Positions 47,030 to 56,464 of a stretch of 64,000 bases of DNA are shown here, piece by piece; position 1 is the stretch's first letter; every line of letters begins with the position of its first letter. The position numbers and the translations under genes are program-made. Source of the DNA: Robiginitomaculum sp. (GTDB lineage Bacteria; Pseudomonadota; Alphaproteobacteria; Caulobacterales; Maricaulaceae); NCBI GenBank assembly GCA_015485155.1, contig WFUF01000008.1, positions 62,001 to 126,000 on the forward strand, given 5' to 3'. The notes beneath the pieces were generated by a model that worked only from the letters and a program-made list of their open reading frames with translations, made no database searches and was not told where the DNA came from.

Positions 47030-48337
47030 CTAATTATCAGGAGTGAACACCCGTTCAAAAATATGATCGACCTGCGCCAGATGATACTCAATGTCGAACA
47101 TTTTTGCGATCTCATCTGCACTTAATGACTTTCGCACATCCTCATCAGCCAGCAATTGTTGCAAAAAATCCCCTTCGCCGCGCCATGTTGCCATGGCGTT
47201 TCTTTGCACCAGAGCATAGGCTTCTTCACGACTGACACCTTTTTGGGTCAGCGCCAGCAATACTCGTTGCGAATTGTGCAAGCCTCCCAGCTTGTCCAGA
47301 TTTGCCTGCATGTTCTGTGGATAAACCACCAGATTTTCAATCACTCCGGCCAGCCTGTGCAAGGCAAAATCCAGATGAACACAAGCATCAGGGCAAATGC
47401 CACGCTCGACACTGGAGTGGGAAATATCCCTTTCATGCCACAAGGCCACATTCTCCAGAGCCGGGGTTGCTGCCGAACGGATCAGCCGGGCCAGCCCGGT
47501 CAGGTTTTCTGTTAATACCGGATTGCGCTTGTGCGGCATGGCTGAAGAACCTTTTTGCCCGGCAGAGAAGAACTCTTCCACTTCCAGCACTTCGGTGCGC
47601 TGCAAATGCCGTATTTCAGTCGCAAGACGTTCAATGGAACTGGCAAGAACCGCCAAAGCGCAGAAAAACGCCGCATGACGATCACGGGGAATGATTTGCG
47701 AAGAAATCGGCTCAACCTCAAGACCCAGCGCCTTTGCCACATGAGCTTCGATCTTTGGTGAAAGATTTGCAAAGGTTCCAACCGCACCGGAAATCGCACA
47801 TACTGCAATTTCCTTGCGCGCGGCCTGCAATCTTTCACGCCCCCGGTCAAATTCAGCAAATGCCTGCGCCAGCTTTAGCCCAAAAGTGGTAGGCTCGGCA
47901 TGGATGGCATGACTGCGCCCGATACAAACCGTGTGTTTGTGCTCCATGGCGCGTTTCTTTAGCGCCGCAAGCACCCGATCCACCCCTTCCAGCAATAAAT
48001 CCGTTGCTCTGCTCAACTGCACCGACAAGCAGGTATCAAGCACATCGGATGAGGTCATACCCTGATGCACAAAGCGCGCATCCTCACCCACATGCTCGGC
48101 CAAATGGGTCAAGAACGCGATTACATCATGTTTGACTTCACGCTCGATCTCATCAATGCGATCAACATCAAACTCCACATCCCCTTTTAAGCGAATATTC
48201 TGTGCAGCAGACTGCGGGATCACCCCCAATTCAGCCAGCGCATCACAGGCATGGGATTCTATCTCAAACCAGATCCGAAAGCGGGTGGCAGGTTCCCATA
48301 TTTTTAACATGGGCCGACGTGCGTAACGAGGTATCAT
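47030..48337 (-). CDS. purB: Adenylosuccinate lyase
   Basis: This 435-aa fumarase/aspartase-superfamily enzyme acts twice in purine synthesis (SAICAR and adenylosuccinate cleavage). It has the signature GSSAMPHKRNPVLTENLTGL, SHAIHAEPTTFGLKLA and the TSSDVLDT loop. The ATG has AGAAGGGA about eight bases upstream. It is unlinked from the purCSQL run but only 2 kb away. Confidence 0.98.
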   Translation of the reverse strand: MIPRYARRPMLKIWEPATRFRIWFEIESHACDALAELGVIPQSAAQNIRLKGDVEFDVDRIDEIEREVKHDVIAFLTHLAEHVGEDARFVHQGMTSSDVLDTCLSVQLSRATDLLLEGVDRVLAALKKRAMEHKHTVCIGRSHAIHAEPTTFGLKLAQAFAEFDRGRERLQAARKEIAVCAISGAVGTFANLSPKIEAHVAKALGLEVEPISSQIIPRDRHAAFFCALAVLASSIERLATEIRHLQRTEVLEVEEFFSAGQKGSSAMPHKRNPVLTENLTGLARLIRSAATPALENVALWHERDISHSSVERGICPDACVHLDFALHRLAGVIENLVVYPQNMQANLDKLGGLHNSQRVLLALTQKGVSREEAYALVQRNAMATWRGEGDFLQQLLADEDVRKSLSADEIAKMFDIEYHLAQVDHIFERVFTPDN

Positions 48338-48393
48338 CCAAAAATTCCCTTCTAGCCTGCCCTTCTACCCTTGGAAGGTGAAGCTAATTGCGA

Positions 48394-48825
48394 TTAGCCG
48401 GGTATAGCGCACCTGGCCTCCACCAGTACCAATTGTCCGGGCCGGGCAAAACCTGAAACTTCAATTTGTATCAAATCTGGCCGATTCGGTATTAGCCTGG
48501 TACCAAATACCCGCGAATACGCAAAAAGAAACCCGTCAAAATCAGCCGTCTGCAAAACATTACCGCGAAGATATGCCTTAATGCTCACACAGCCTTGTAA
48601 GGATCCCCCCTTCAAAGCCAGCTTATTACGCAAATCCATCAAGGCACCCTCGGCCTGCACTTTTATTGCCGGTGGTTTTTTATCCGGCCAGGGTGGAGGG
48701 GATGCAAAGAATGTTTCAGTGATTTTCCTGTCGTCCTGCTCGGCAGCTGGCGGCATCTTTACCGAAGCCTGACCGCAGGCAGACAACGCCACGATCATAA
48801 CACAAGCAACAAGCAGACGGTTCAT
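48394..48825 (-). CDS. Putative lipoprotein of unknown function
   Basis: This 143-aa protein has a lipoprotein signal (MNRLLVACVMIVALSAC, lipobox LSAC, lipidated Cys17). The mature part has a Pro-rich linker (FFASPPPWPDKKPPAIK) and a beta-rich domain with two more Cys (QGCVSI, EARCAIPG), likely a disulphide. I do not recognise the family. It is probably outer-membrane-attached. Confidence 0.65.
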   Translation of the reverse strand: MNRLLVACVMIVALSACGQASVKMPPAAEQDDRKITETFFASPPPWPDKKPPAIKVQAEGALMDLRNKLALKGGSLQGCVSIKAYLRGNVLQTADFDGFLFAYSRVFGTRLIPNRPDLIQIEVSGFARPGQLVLVEARCAIPG

Positions 48826-49282
48826 ATTACACTTCCAGCCGGTCAATTAATTGAGTCGAATATGGTTCATTATGATACGATTTTCTTAAGCGATCAGCCA
48901 TTCTTTCTTTGAATTTTACAAAGTTATCCCCAAAAAAAACAAAATGACTCATGCATGACCACCCTGTAATCTGAAGGATGACTTATCCGGTAGTCCCATT
49001 TTTGTACCATAAGATAACAGCTTAACATAAAATATCCCGTTGCAATCAACCAACGGTTCCAGATACGCAACTATTTGGCGTAATGTCTGGTGTGTGGCAA
49101 AAAAGTTGCTAGTATTGCCCCGTTATGTGGGGCGGTCCCACAGGTTTTAGGCGACAGTCCGTCGCATCGCCCGATTGTCGGGTAGCCCGGGCCATTTATT
49201 TTAGATGGCGGTTTAATTTGAGAAGACATGTCATTTTGACTTTCTTCGCATTTTGGATATCGGGTTTTAAGGGGAGAAAGAA
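48826..49282. other. Long leader region with three successive hairpins
   Basis: This 457-base region lies between divergent lipoprotein genes. Near its right side are three perfect small hairpins in a row: gcccc/ggggc (49117-49133), gcgac/gtcgc (49151-49165) and cccga/tcggg (49170-49182). They would lie in the leader of the peptidoglycan-binding lipoprotein mRNA or form a small RNA. I see no promoter or known riboswitch. Confidence 0.45.
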
Positions 49283-50491
49283 ATGCATTATAAACGCGCT
49301 TTACTGGCAGCGGCGGGCTCAATGGCTCTTTTGGTCGCAGCCTGCGAAACCACGGCACCAGCATATGCCGATCATTCTGCAACTGATGCCGAAGCTGCAC
49401 GTATTGCAGAGCTTGAGCGTCAACTATCAGAAGCTCGCTCACAAAACAGCACTTTAACACAGGAAGTAACCACCTTGCGTTCCAGCGTAAGTTCAGTTGA
49501 AACTCATACTTCTACCGGATCCTATGATCACATTGCTGCCGATGCCGGATATCCTCCTGATGCCCGGGCCGGTCAGTGTTTCTCCAGAATTCTGATTCCC
49601 GAAGTTACCGAAACTGTTAGCGAACAGGTTATCGACCAGCCAGAAGGCAGCGAAATTCGCATCGTGCCTGCCACTTATGAATTCTATGAGGAACAGGTTC
49701 TGGTTAAGGAAGAATCTGTACAATATATCGTGGTTCCGGCTACTTACGAAACAGTTACCGAACAGGTTCTTGTACAGGCTGAAATTCGTGAAGTTGAAGT
49801 TATCCCGGCTGTATACGAAGAAATCACCGAAGAAATTCTGGTGCGCCCTGCCTATACTACTTGGAAACCCGGTGCCGGCTTGATTGGCGGTGGTGCCAGC
49901 TCTGGATACCGTCAAGGCTCTGATGGCCTGTTCTATGGCCCGGACGGCAAAGTATTGCCAACCCTAATTCAGCCAACAGGCGAAATTTTGTGTAAAGTGG
50001 AAATTCCACCCAAGTACAAAACTGTCACTCGCAAGCGTCTGGTACAGGCCGAAACCACCAGAGAGAACATCATACCTGCAAAGTACGAGACCATCACCAA
50101 AGAGGTGGTTGCCACACCGCCACGGGTTGAGGAGGTTATTATTCCTGCCGAATACCGTACGGTACAGGTTCGCAGAGAAGTGACCCCTGCATACGAAGAA
50201 ACCATTGTTATTCCTGCTACCTACAAAACAATCCAGAAAACTGTGGTTGTTTCAGGCGGCAATCTGGAATGGCGTGAGGTTATCTGTGACACCAACTCAA
50301 CACCTGAGTTAATCGCACAGGTACAATCAGCATTGGCCGCTGCCGGGTATAACCCAGGTCGCTCTGATGGTGTGTTTGGAATGTCAACCTTGCGCGCAAT
50401 GGAAGCCTACCAGCGGGCAAACGGCTTGATAGTTGGCCAACTGACCATGGAAACCATGAACTCGCTTGGTGTGTCTCACGAAACTCACTAA
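49283..50491 (+). CDS. Repeat-rich peptidoglycan-binding lipoprotein
   Basis: This 402-aa protein has a lipoprotein signal (lipobox VAAC, Cys21), a coiled coil (AARIAELERQLSEARSQNST), and at least seven copies of a beta-type repeat of about 20 residues with the pattern (I/V)-I-P-A-x-Y-x-T-(V/I)-T-x-x-V-L-V (about residues 120-330). A Gly-rich break lies near 200-225. The C-terminus is a peptidoglycan-binding 1 domain (IAQVQSALAAAGYNPGRSDG, then VFGMSTLRAMEAYQRANGL). It should tether the outer membrane to the wall. The start has GGGGAGAAAGAA ahead; a strong terminator follows. Confidence 0.88.
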   Translation: MHYKRALLAAAGSMALLVAACETTAPAYADHSATDAEAARIAELERQLSEARSQNSTLTQEVTTLRSSVSSVETHTSTGSYDHIAADAGYPPDARAGQCFSRILIPEVTETVSEQVIDQPEGSEIRIVPATYEFYEEQVLVKEESVQYIVVPATYETVTEQVLVQAEIREVEVIPAVYEEITEEILVRPAYTTWKPGAGLIGGGASSGYRQGSDGLFYGPDGKVLPTLIQPTGEILCKVEIPPKYKTVTRKRLVQAETTRENIIPAKYETITKEVVATPPRVEEVIIPAEYRTVQVRREVTPAYEETIVIPATYKTIQKTVVVSGGNLEWREVICDTNSTPELIAQVQSALAAAGYNPGRSDGVFGMSTLRAMEAYQRANGLIVGQLTMETMNSLGVSHETH

Positions 50492-50510
50492 ACGGATTTA
50501 TCACAACACT

Positions 50511-50541
50511 AAAACCCCGGCAGCTTCTGCCGGGGTTTTTT
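50511..50541 (+). terminator. Rho-independent terminator of the peptidoglycan-binding gene
   Basis: The inverted repeat aaaaccccggcag / ctgccggggtttt has a three-base loop and runs into a T-tract, 20 bases after the stop. Confidence 0.95.
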
Positions 50542-50667
50542 ATTGCCATACTTGTACGTCTCGCGCTCAAGTAGCGAAGCAATGACCTGCGACGGCGCGG
50601 CGAATAGTCGCCGGCGGGCGGTCGCCCTTGCCAAGCCAAAAGGGCTGGTTAGCCAGAACACTTACAA

Positions 50668-50972
50668 GCAAAAGTGGGAAGCTCTTTTAATTTTAATGTC
50701 CTATCGCTTCGCTATTTGAGGGAGTCTTTAATGTCCTATCGGCTAGCGGCTACTTGAGGACTCTTTTAATGTCCTACCGCTTCGCTACTTGAGAACTCTT
50801 TTAATGTCCTACCGCTTCGCTACTTGAGAACTCTTTTAATGTCCTACCGCTTCGCTACTTGAGGACTCTTTTAATGTCCTACCGCTTCGCTACTTGAGGA
50901 CTCTTTTAATGTCCTACCGCTTCGCTACTTGAGGACTCTTTTAATGTCCTACCGCTTCGCTACTTGAGGACG
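50668..50972 (+). repeat. Eight-copy array of the dispersed GTCCT...AGGAC repeat, with flanking arm
   Basis: The arm acttacaagcaaaagtggg (50670-50688) precedes units beginning at 50698, 50733, 50771, 50806, 50841, 50876, 50911 and 50946, with a 35-base period except for one 38-base unit that carries the ggctagcggc centre. The last five or six units are almost identical, which points to recent expansion or homogenisation. A lone degenerate unit (ctcaagtagcgaagcaatga) lies at about 50569. The whole 669-base gap between 50492 and 51160 has no gene; its right part (50973-51160) is AT-rich and must contain the cmr promoter. Confidence 0.92.
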
Positions 50973-51160
50973 GGTTTTGGGCCAAAACACGACCGAGCAA
51001 ACAAGAGTAAATTTTAAGTATTCTGGTCAGAAAACGCTACAGTAAAAATAAGCAGAACCCTGCGAAATTCAGATACAACCTATCTCATTTCATGTAAATT
51101 ATAGCTAATTATTGCTAATACCTTAACTTGATTATGGATTTATGTTAATTCTCCACCATA

Positions 51161-52531
51161 ATGATTCCTTCGTCAATAAGTGCAACTTTTGAGATCGTCA
51201 CCCCAATGTTTCTGGGCGGGGCCGACCATGAGGCCGAACGTATTCGCGAGAGTAGCATTAAAGGCGCACTGGCATTTTGGTGGCGGGCACTGAATTATGC
51301 GCGGTTTGTGGGGGAAGCGGATGGGGCCGATGAGAGTGCAAAACTGAACAACGCGCTTGCCGCCATGCAAAAAGAAGAACAAAAACTGTTCGGCGGCCCG
51401 GATGGTCAAGGGGTGTTTTTGTTGCGGGTGCATACCGCTACGCTCAACAAATTGGATAAAGCCAACATACTGTCTACTGATGGACAGGCTATAAAACCGA
51501 CTAATGGAGCTAATCCGGTTGGTGTAGGAGCTCGTTATCTCGGTTATGGGATTCTCGAAGCCTTTAGCAGCCAAAAGAGAGGCACGTTTGCAGGGCAATT
51601 GGTGCGCAATTGTTTCGCCGCTGGTCAGACGTTTTCCATTGAAATCATTTTTCGGCCGACTGACGATACCAAGGATATCAAGGAGGTGATTGACGCTCTA
51701 AAACTATTCGGCCTGCTCGGAGGACTGGGCTCGCGTGTCAGGCGCGGCTGGGGCTCGGTGGCGCTTGTGAAATTGGAAGGAGAAAACCTGCCGGAAGATA
51801 TGAACGTCAACTGGCAGGAGCCAGAAAGCCGCAAAGATTATATCGCGCGCCTGAAGGAATTGTTCAAAGATCACCCCTCACTTAAGCAATCAGGCAGAGA
51901 CTGGCCGCTGACGGCCTTTGCCAAAGAGAGCCGAATCCACGTGGGAACCGATATTCGCAGCAATCCATTGGATACGCTGAATGAGTTAGGAAGCGGCTTC
52001 CTGAAATATCGCTCCTACGGCAGATCGAATAAGCACACGAAAATCAGGAAAGTCGGGGGTGTCGTTGTTGATGCCAGTTTCGATGCAGACCATGACTGGT
52101 ATTATAGAACAAGAGATACAAATCCCTGCTCACGGGATGCTGAAAACTGGGCGCCTATGCGCACGGCTTTCGGGCTTCCACACAATTACAGCAAGTTTTA
52201 TGGGGTGACAGGTCCGGATAAAATAGAGAGACGGGCAAGCCCGTTTTTGTTTCATGTGCACCACACGGATGCCGGTTCTTTTGCCGTAGCAGCCATATTG
52301 CCTACGCGCTTTTTGCCGAACAACAAGGTTGGTATTTTGAGAAAGCCGCAGAGAGGCCAAGAGCAGAAGTGCGACAAGGATTACACTTTCGATCCTTTGA
52401 TCGTTACAGATTTTCTCGATGGGTTTCGCCACAAAGATGACAAATCCCAAAAGCCGACAAGCACTCCGCGAAACAATCCGTATTTTCAGAATGAAGTTTT
52501 GCGCATGGACGATGAGGGGAGCGGCCAATGA
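51161..52531 (+). CDS. cmr1: Type III-B RAMP protein Cmr1
   Basis: This 456-aa protein has the Cmr1 opening FEIVTPMFLGGADHEAERIR, SSIKGALAFWWRAL, and a glycine-rich RAMP loop (FGLLGGLGSRVRRGWGS, about 185-200). A second RAMP domain follows. Cmr1 caps the 3'-end side of the crRNA-bound Cmr complex that cuts target RNA. It is the first gene of the operon. The ATG has no clear ribosome site; its stop overlaps the cas10 start by four bases. Confidence 0.93.
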   Translation: MIPSSISATFEIVTPMFLGGADHEAERIRESSIKGALAFWWRALNYARFVGEADGADESAKLNNALAAMQKEEQKLFGGPDGQGVFLLRVHTATLNKLDKANILSTDGQAIKPTNGANPVGVGARYLGYGILEAFSSQKRGTFAGQLVRNCFAAGQTFSIEIIFRPTDDTKDIKEVIDALKLFGLLGGLGSRVRRGWGSVALVKLEGENLPEDMNVNWQEPESRKDYIARLKELFKDHPSLKQSGRDWPLTAFAKESRIHVGTDIRSNPLDTLNELGSGFLKYRSYGRSNKHTKIRKVGGVVVDASFDADHDWYYRTRDTNPCSRDAENWAPMRTAFGLPHNYSKFYGVTGPDKIERRASPFLFHVHHTDAGSFAVAAILPTRFLPNNKVGILRKPQRGQEQKCDKDYTFDPLIVTDFLDGFRHKDDKSQKPTSTPRNNPYFQNEVLRMDDEGSGQ

Positions 52532-54531
52532 AGAAAATCCTCCACTTCACTCTTGGGCCGGTGCAGGGGTTTATTTCTGATGCGCGCAGAACACGGGATT
52601 TTTGGTCAGGGTCGTTTTTGTTATCCTGGTTATCGGGCCACGCCATGGCCGCTCTTGAAGCGAAAGGCGGTGAAATCATTTTCCCTCAAGTCACGGATGA
52701 CGAATTATTCAAGGCAATTCAAGGTAAAGGCGGCACTACCTATATCGGCTCCCTGCCCAATCGTTTCAAAGCCGATGTTAGCAATGTCACAGGCGATGCA
52801 GCCAAAATCTGCGAGGGCGCTATCAGGCAAGCATGGAAAAAACTTGCTGATGCGGTTTGGGATGGGTTCATTAAAGGCGAGGTCGCGGCGCTTGGCAAAG
52901 GCGGCGCAAAGGCCACCATGGACATCTGGGACAGGCAGGTTGACGGGTTTTGGGATATTAACTGGGTTATTGGTGAGCCGGAATTTGATGAGGACGGGAA
53001 GCCCACCGACGGCAAATGGCTGGATGAGCGCAAAAACTGGCGCAGTCATTGGCAAGAGGACGAGCCGGGCGATCTGTGCCGCCTGATGGGGCGCTATCAG
53101 GAACTTTCTGGCTATCACCGGATTAACGGTAAAGATGAGCAGAAGAAATTTTGGGATAAACTGGCAGAGCAAAAATATTTGCATGCCGGCACTGATAAAG
53201 AGCGGCGTCTGCGCGAGCTTAATTTGAAAGACAATGAATATCTGTGCGCTATCGCCCTGATTAAACGTTTGTTCCCATTGATCGCCAAGGATGTTATCGG
53301 CTGGCAACCGGGTGGCGAGTATTTAAGCATTATCAACTGGCCATCGGTTAGCTATATTGCCGCCGTGCCTTGGTTGCAGGCAATCAAGGAGAAAAAAATT
53401 GACGCGGCGGCTTTGCCCGATGCGGCCAGCACAGAAAAACTCAAGAGTTATAAGGGAGAAACCGAAACCAGATTGTTCGGTTTGCCTGAAGGCGGTATTT
53501 ACGATCTCGATGGCCATCTGCTGCACGAAGACGGTATTCGACTTTGGGTGAAGGACAATCTCAAGGGAAAAACTGATAAAGAACGCCGCGATGCACTTGC
53601 GGCTCTTCTGCCTGCACTGAAGGGTATCCAGAGCGAAGTCAGCGTAGCCGCCAGCGAGTTTTACGCAATCCTGATTATGGACGGTGACAGGATTGGCGCT
53701 AAAATCGGTGCCCATGAGAAGACGGTCTCCACCGGGCTGGCGGCATTTACCCAGTCGGTCAAAGAATATTTTAATCCTATCAAGAAAAACCCCGCTAACG
53801 GCGTGTTGATTTATGCAGGCGGCGATGATGTTCTGGCCTTTGTGCCTGTGGACACGGCCATAGAAGCGGCAACGACTTTACGAGAAAAGTACCAAGAGGC
53901 GTTTGAAGCCGCAACAAAAGAGCACGGCGGCGCGGATGAAAGCTTCACCATGTCAGGCGCAATTATTTTTGCCCAATATAAAATCCCTTTACGGGCCGTG
54001 CTGAAAAAAGCCCATCATTATCTCGACAATATCGCCAAGGATAAAAATGGCCGCGACAGTCTGGCGCTGGCGGTAATGAAACCGGGCGGCATTGCTTTTG
54101 ACTGGGTATCGGGCTGGGGCGATCCGGTTGAGGCGATGGACGCAATTGCCAAAGACAAATCGCATTACTCCAACAGTTTTTTCTATAATGTTCGCGCCCG
54201 TTATGCGCCCTTGTTTGAGGGTGATGACCCGGCAGAAGATCGGGATGCGGATACTGTCATATCCAATGCCCCGGATTTTATGCGCTCTATCTTAACGGCT
54301 GAATACAAAAAACAATTTAGCGAAAAACAGTTAAAGAAAATGGGTGAGCAGGCGGTAAACGATGCCGTTGAAAAGCTGATGCGAATTGGTCAGCCTGTCA
54401 TCCAGTCCAGCAGTTCAAAAGACAATTATCATTTTGACGGTGCATTGGTGGCGCGATTTTTATCATCTGAAGGACGCTGGCATTTGACCAAGAAACAGCC
54501 AGAGCAAAAAACGGAGGGGAAAAATGACTGA
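52528..54531 (+). CDS. cas10: Cas10 (Cmr2), type III-B signature protein with GGDD polymerase motif
   Basis: This 667-aa protein opens with FTLGPVQGFISDARRTRDFW, the Cmr2-type N-terminus, and carries the palm active site YAGGDDVLAF (GGDD at 431-434). An intact GGDD normally lets Cas10 make cyclic oligoadenylate when target RNA is bound. No N-terminal HD nuclease motif and no zinc-finger cysteine set are visible, so DNA cleavage by Cas10 looks unlikely. Overlaps with cmr1 (4 bases) and cmr3 (8 bases) indicate coupled translation. Confidence 0.95.
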   Translation: MKKILHFTLGPVQGFISDARRTRDFWSGSFLLSWLSGHAMAALEAKGGEIIFPQVTDDELFKAIQGKGGTTYIGSLPNRFKADVSNVTGDAAKICEGAIRQAWKKLADAVWDGFIKGEVAALGKGGAKATMDIWDRQVDGFWDINWVIGEPEFDEDGKPTDGKWLDERKNWRSHWQEDEPGDLCRLMGRYQELSGYHRINGKDEQKKFWDKLAEQKYLHAGTDKERRLRELNLKDNEYLCAIALIKRLFPLIAKDVIGWQPGGEYLSIINWPSVSYIAAVPWLQAIKEKKIDAAALPDAASTEKLKSYKGETETRLFGLPEGGIYDLDGHLLHEDGIRLWVKDNLKGKTDKERRDALAALLPALKGIQSEVSVAASEFYAILIMDGDRIGAKIGAHEKTVSTGLAAFTQSVKEYFNPIKKNPANGVLIYAGGDDVLAFVPVDTAIEAATTLREKYQEAFEAATKEHGGADESFTMSGAIIFAQYKIPLRAVLKKAHHYLDNIAKDKNGRDSLALAVMKPGGIAFDWVSGWGDPVEAMDAIAKDKSHYSNSFFYNVRARYAPLFEGDDPAEDRDADTVISNAPDFMRSILTAEYKKQFSEKQLKKMGEQAVNDAVEKLMRIGQPVIQSSSSKDNYHFDGALVARFLSSEGRWHLTKKQPEQKTEGKND

Positions 54532-55573
54532 TCTTCACCTCCACATGGACGCCATAGACACATTGATGTTCAGGGATGGTCGTCCCTTTAACCAAAATGA
54601 CGCAGGGGCCAGCATTGCGTTCAGCGTATTTCCGCCCTTCCCGCCAACAGTGGTCGGTGCGGTGCGAGCCGCGCTTTGGCGGGGGCCGCTTAAGGGAAAT
54701 TGGGATGCTCAGAAACTCGGTAATGGTACTAATTGGCAGGCTAAAACAGACATTCTAAACCCGCTGAAATTTGGCCCGCCGCTTTTGTTAAAAAATGGCG
54801 AGCCGGTTTTCCCGGTGCCGCTACATATCCTTGAGGGAACAGACGAAGACGGTAATAAATCTCTCACCCGGTTGATCCCAGATGTTGAACGACAATCCGA
54901 TCTTGGCGCGGCCAAATTACCTGCCCCCAAAAAAACTGCGCTAGAGAAAACTGCGCTAGAGGGAGTTAAAACAATTGAAGACCGCTGGGTTAATCTGGCG
55001 GGGATGCAAAGAATTCTGGATGGACGTGTTACTTGTAGAAGTGACCTGATCAAACGCTCCAAACTCTGGCGCACCGAGCCGCGCGTTGGTATTGGCATAA
55101 ACAGAGACAGCCGCACCACCTCAGACGGGCAGCTTTATATGGCCAGCCATGTGCGTATGGGCGATGGCGTCTCGCTTTATGTAGAGCTTGCGGGCTGGAA
55201 GGATGGTTTTGACAAAACCCTGCGCCCTCTGGCCGGTGAACACCGCATGGCGGAGATTCGTGGCGGCACGGGAATTACGCTTCCCAGCTTATCTGGAAAA
55301 ATAGACGAGAAATGGTGCGCCATTGCGTTGTCGCCCGTAGTTCTTGACAAGAAAGGCGCACCAATTGGTCTCGAACAAGATAAAATAATCAGCGCCTGTC
55401 TCGGCAAGCCTGTGGTGATTGGCGGTTGGGATTCGCAAAATAAAACACCCATACCCTTGCGTAACTGTATCCCGGCAGGCTCGGTCTGGTTTATGGACGG
55501 CAGCAAGCCGCCCGCCGCAATTGGCCTGGCCACCGAATGGGGTTTTGGGCAGATATTGATCGGGAAATGGTAG
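54524..55573 (+). CDS. cmr3: Type III-B RAMP protein Cmr3
   Basis: This 349-aa protein has the Cmr3 start MDAIDTLMFRDGRPFNQND, FPPFPPTVVGAVRAALW and a C-terminal glycine loop (GLATEWGFGQILIG). Cmr3 binds the crRNA 5' tag next to Cas10. A short acid/Lys duplication (KTALEKTALEG, near 140-150) looks like a recent six-residue repeat. Its start overlaps the cas10 stop by eight bases. Confidence 0.93.
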   Translation: MTDLHLHMDAIDTLMFRDGRPFNQNDAGASIAFSVFPPFPPTVVGAVRAALWRGPLKGNWDAQKLGNGTNWQAKTDILNPLKFGPPLLLKNGEPVFPVPLHILEGTDEDGNKSLTRLIPDVERQSDLGAAKLPAPKKTALEKTALEGVKTIEDRWVNLAGMQRILDGRVTCRSDLIKRSKLWRTEPRVGIGINRDSRTTSDGQLYMASHVRMGDGVSLYVELAGWKDGFDKTLRPLAGEHRMAEIRGGTGITLPSLSGKIDEKWCAIALSPVVLDKKGAPIGLEQDKIISACLGKPVVIGGWDSQNKTPIPLRNCIPAGSVWFMDGSKPPAAIGLATEWGFGQILIGKW

Positions 55574-55582
55574 GAGAAAGCT

Positions 55583-56464
55583 ATGAGCAAAAACAATAAT
55601 GCCATCATCACAATGATAGCCGAAACCCATATACATTCCGGCGTTGGGCAATCGACCGGGGCGCTGGATCTGCCCGTAGCCCGTGAACGCACAACCCATT
55701 ACCCGTTCATCCCCGGCTCCGGCGTCAAGGGCGCGTTTCGGGTTTGGGCAAAAGAGCAAGCAGGGATGAATGATAAAGATATCGGCACCTTGTTCGGCAA
55801 AGAAGGACAGGCAGATAGTGATGCGGGCGGTGTCGGCGGTGCGGGTAATCTGCTGTGTTCCGATGCGCGGCTCTTGCTCTTGCCGGTGCGTTGCCTTTCG
55901 GATGCCTATAAATGGGTAACTTGCCCGGCATTGTTAAAACGCTTTGCAAGGGATTGTAAGCGGGCGGAAGTTCCTTGCCCTATGACGATTCCCGATCCGG
56001 GCGATAAAAAGTATTTTGGCCACGACAATCAGGGTGATTGGCTTGGTCTCGAAGAGCGGGAGTTTAAGTACAAAGGTGGTGTTGATGATACGATTATTCA
56101 GGCAATTAAACCTGTCGTCGGTGGAGATGAAGTTAATTTGAAAAACCGTCTGGTTATTCTTTCAAATAAGGATTTCACCTGGTTTGCCCGCTACGCCTTG
56201 CCCATTATGGCGCGTAATAAACTAGATGAAAATAAAATAGTTGTAGGCGGCGCACTATGGTACGAAGAAAGCCTGGCACCCGATACCGTCATGTATGTAT
56301 TGTTCGGGGAGCGCGAGTCAGCCGTAGACACAATAATCAAAGCCATAGAAACAGCCCCCTATGTGCAAATTGGCGGCAATGAAACCATCGGCCAGGGCTG
56401 GTTCAAGATGCGTAAATATCCCGCTCCCCCTCCAGCTTCAAAGGATGGAGGGACAGATGGCTAA
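55583..56464 (+). CDS. cmr4: Type III-B backbone RNase Cmr4 (Cas7-like)
   Basis: This 293-aa protein has HIHSGVGQSTGALDLPVARE with Asp29 at the position of the catalytic Asp of Cmr4, FIPGSGVKGAFRVWAKE and the glycine loop GGNETIGQGWFK. Multiple copies form the filament and cut target RNA every six bases. It starts nine bases after cmr3 behind AGGAG. Confidence 0.94.
   Translation: MSKNNNAIITMIAETHIHSGVGQSTGALDLPVARERTTHYPFIPGSGVKGAFRVWAKEQAGMNDKDIGTLFGKEGQADSDAGGVGGAGNLLCSDARLLLLPVRCLSDAYKWVTCPALLKRFARDCKRAEVPCPMTIPDPGDKKYFGHDNQGDWLGLEEREFKYKGGVDDTIIQAIKPVVGGDEVNLKNRLVILSNKDFTWFARYALPIMARNKLDENKIVVGGALWYEESLAPDTVMYVLFGERESAVDTIIKAIETAPYVQIGGNETIGQGWFKMRKYPAPPPASKDGGTDG

Noticed and set aside
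49071-49460. 129-codon minus-strand frame opposite the wall-binding lipoprotein start
   Set aside because: It overlaps the real gene and its hairpin leader; the composition is not protein-like.
50698-50972. Regular 35-bp repeats that could be taken for a CRISPR array
   Set aside because: The whole period is repeated; there are no unique spacers. Related units occur at 7213 and 456 with no cas genes.
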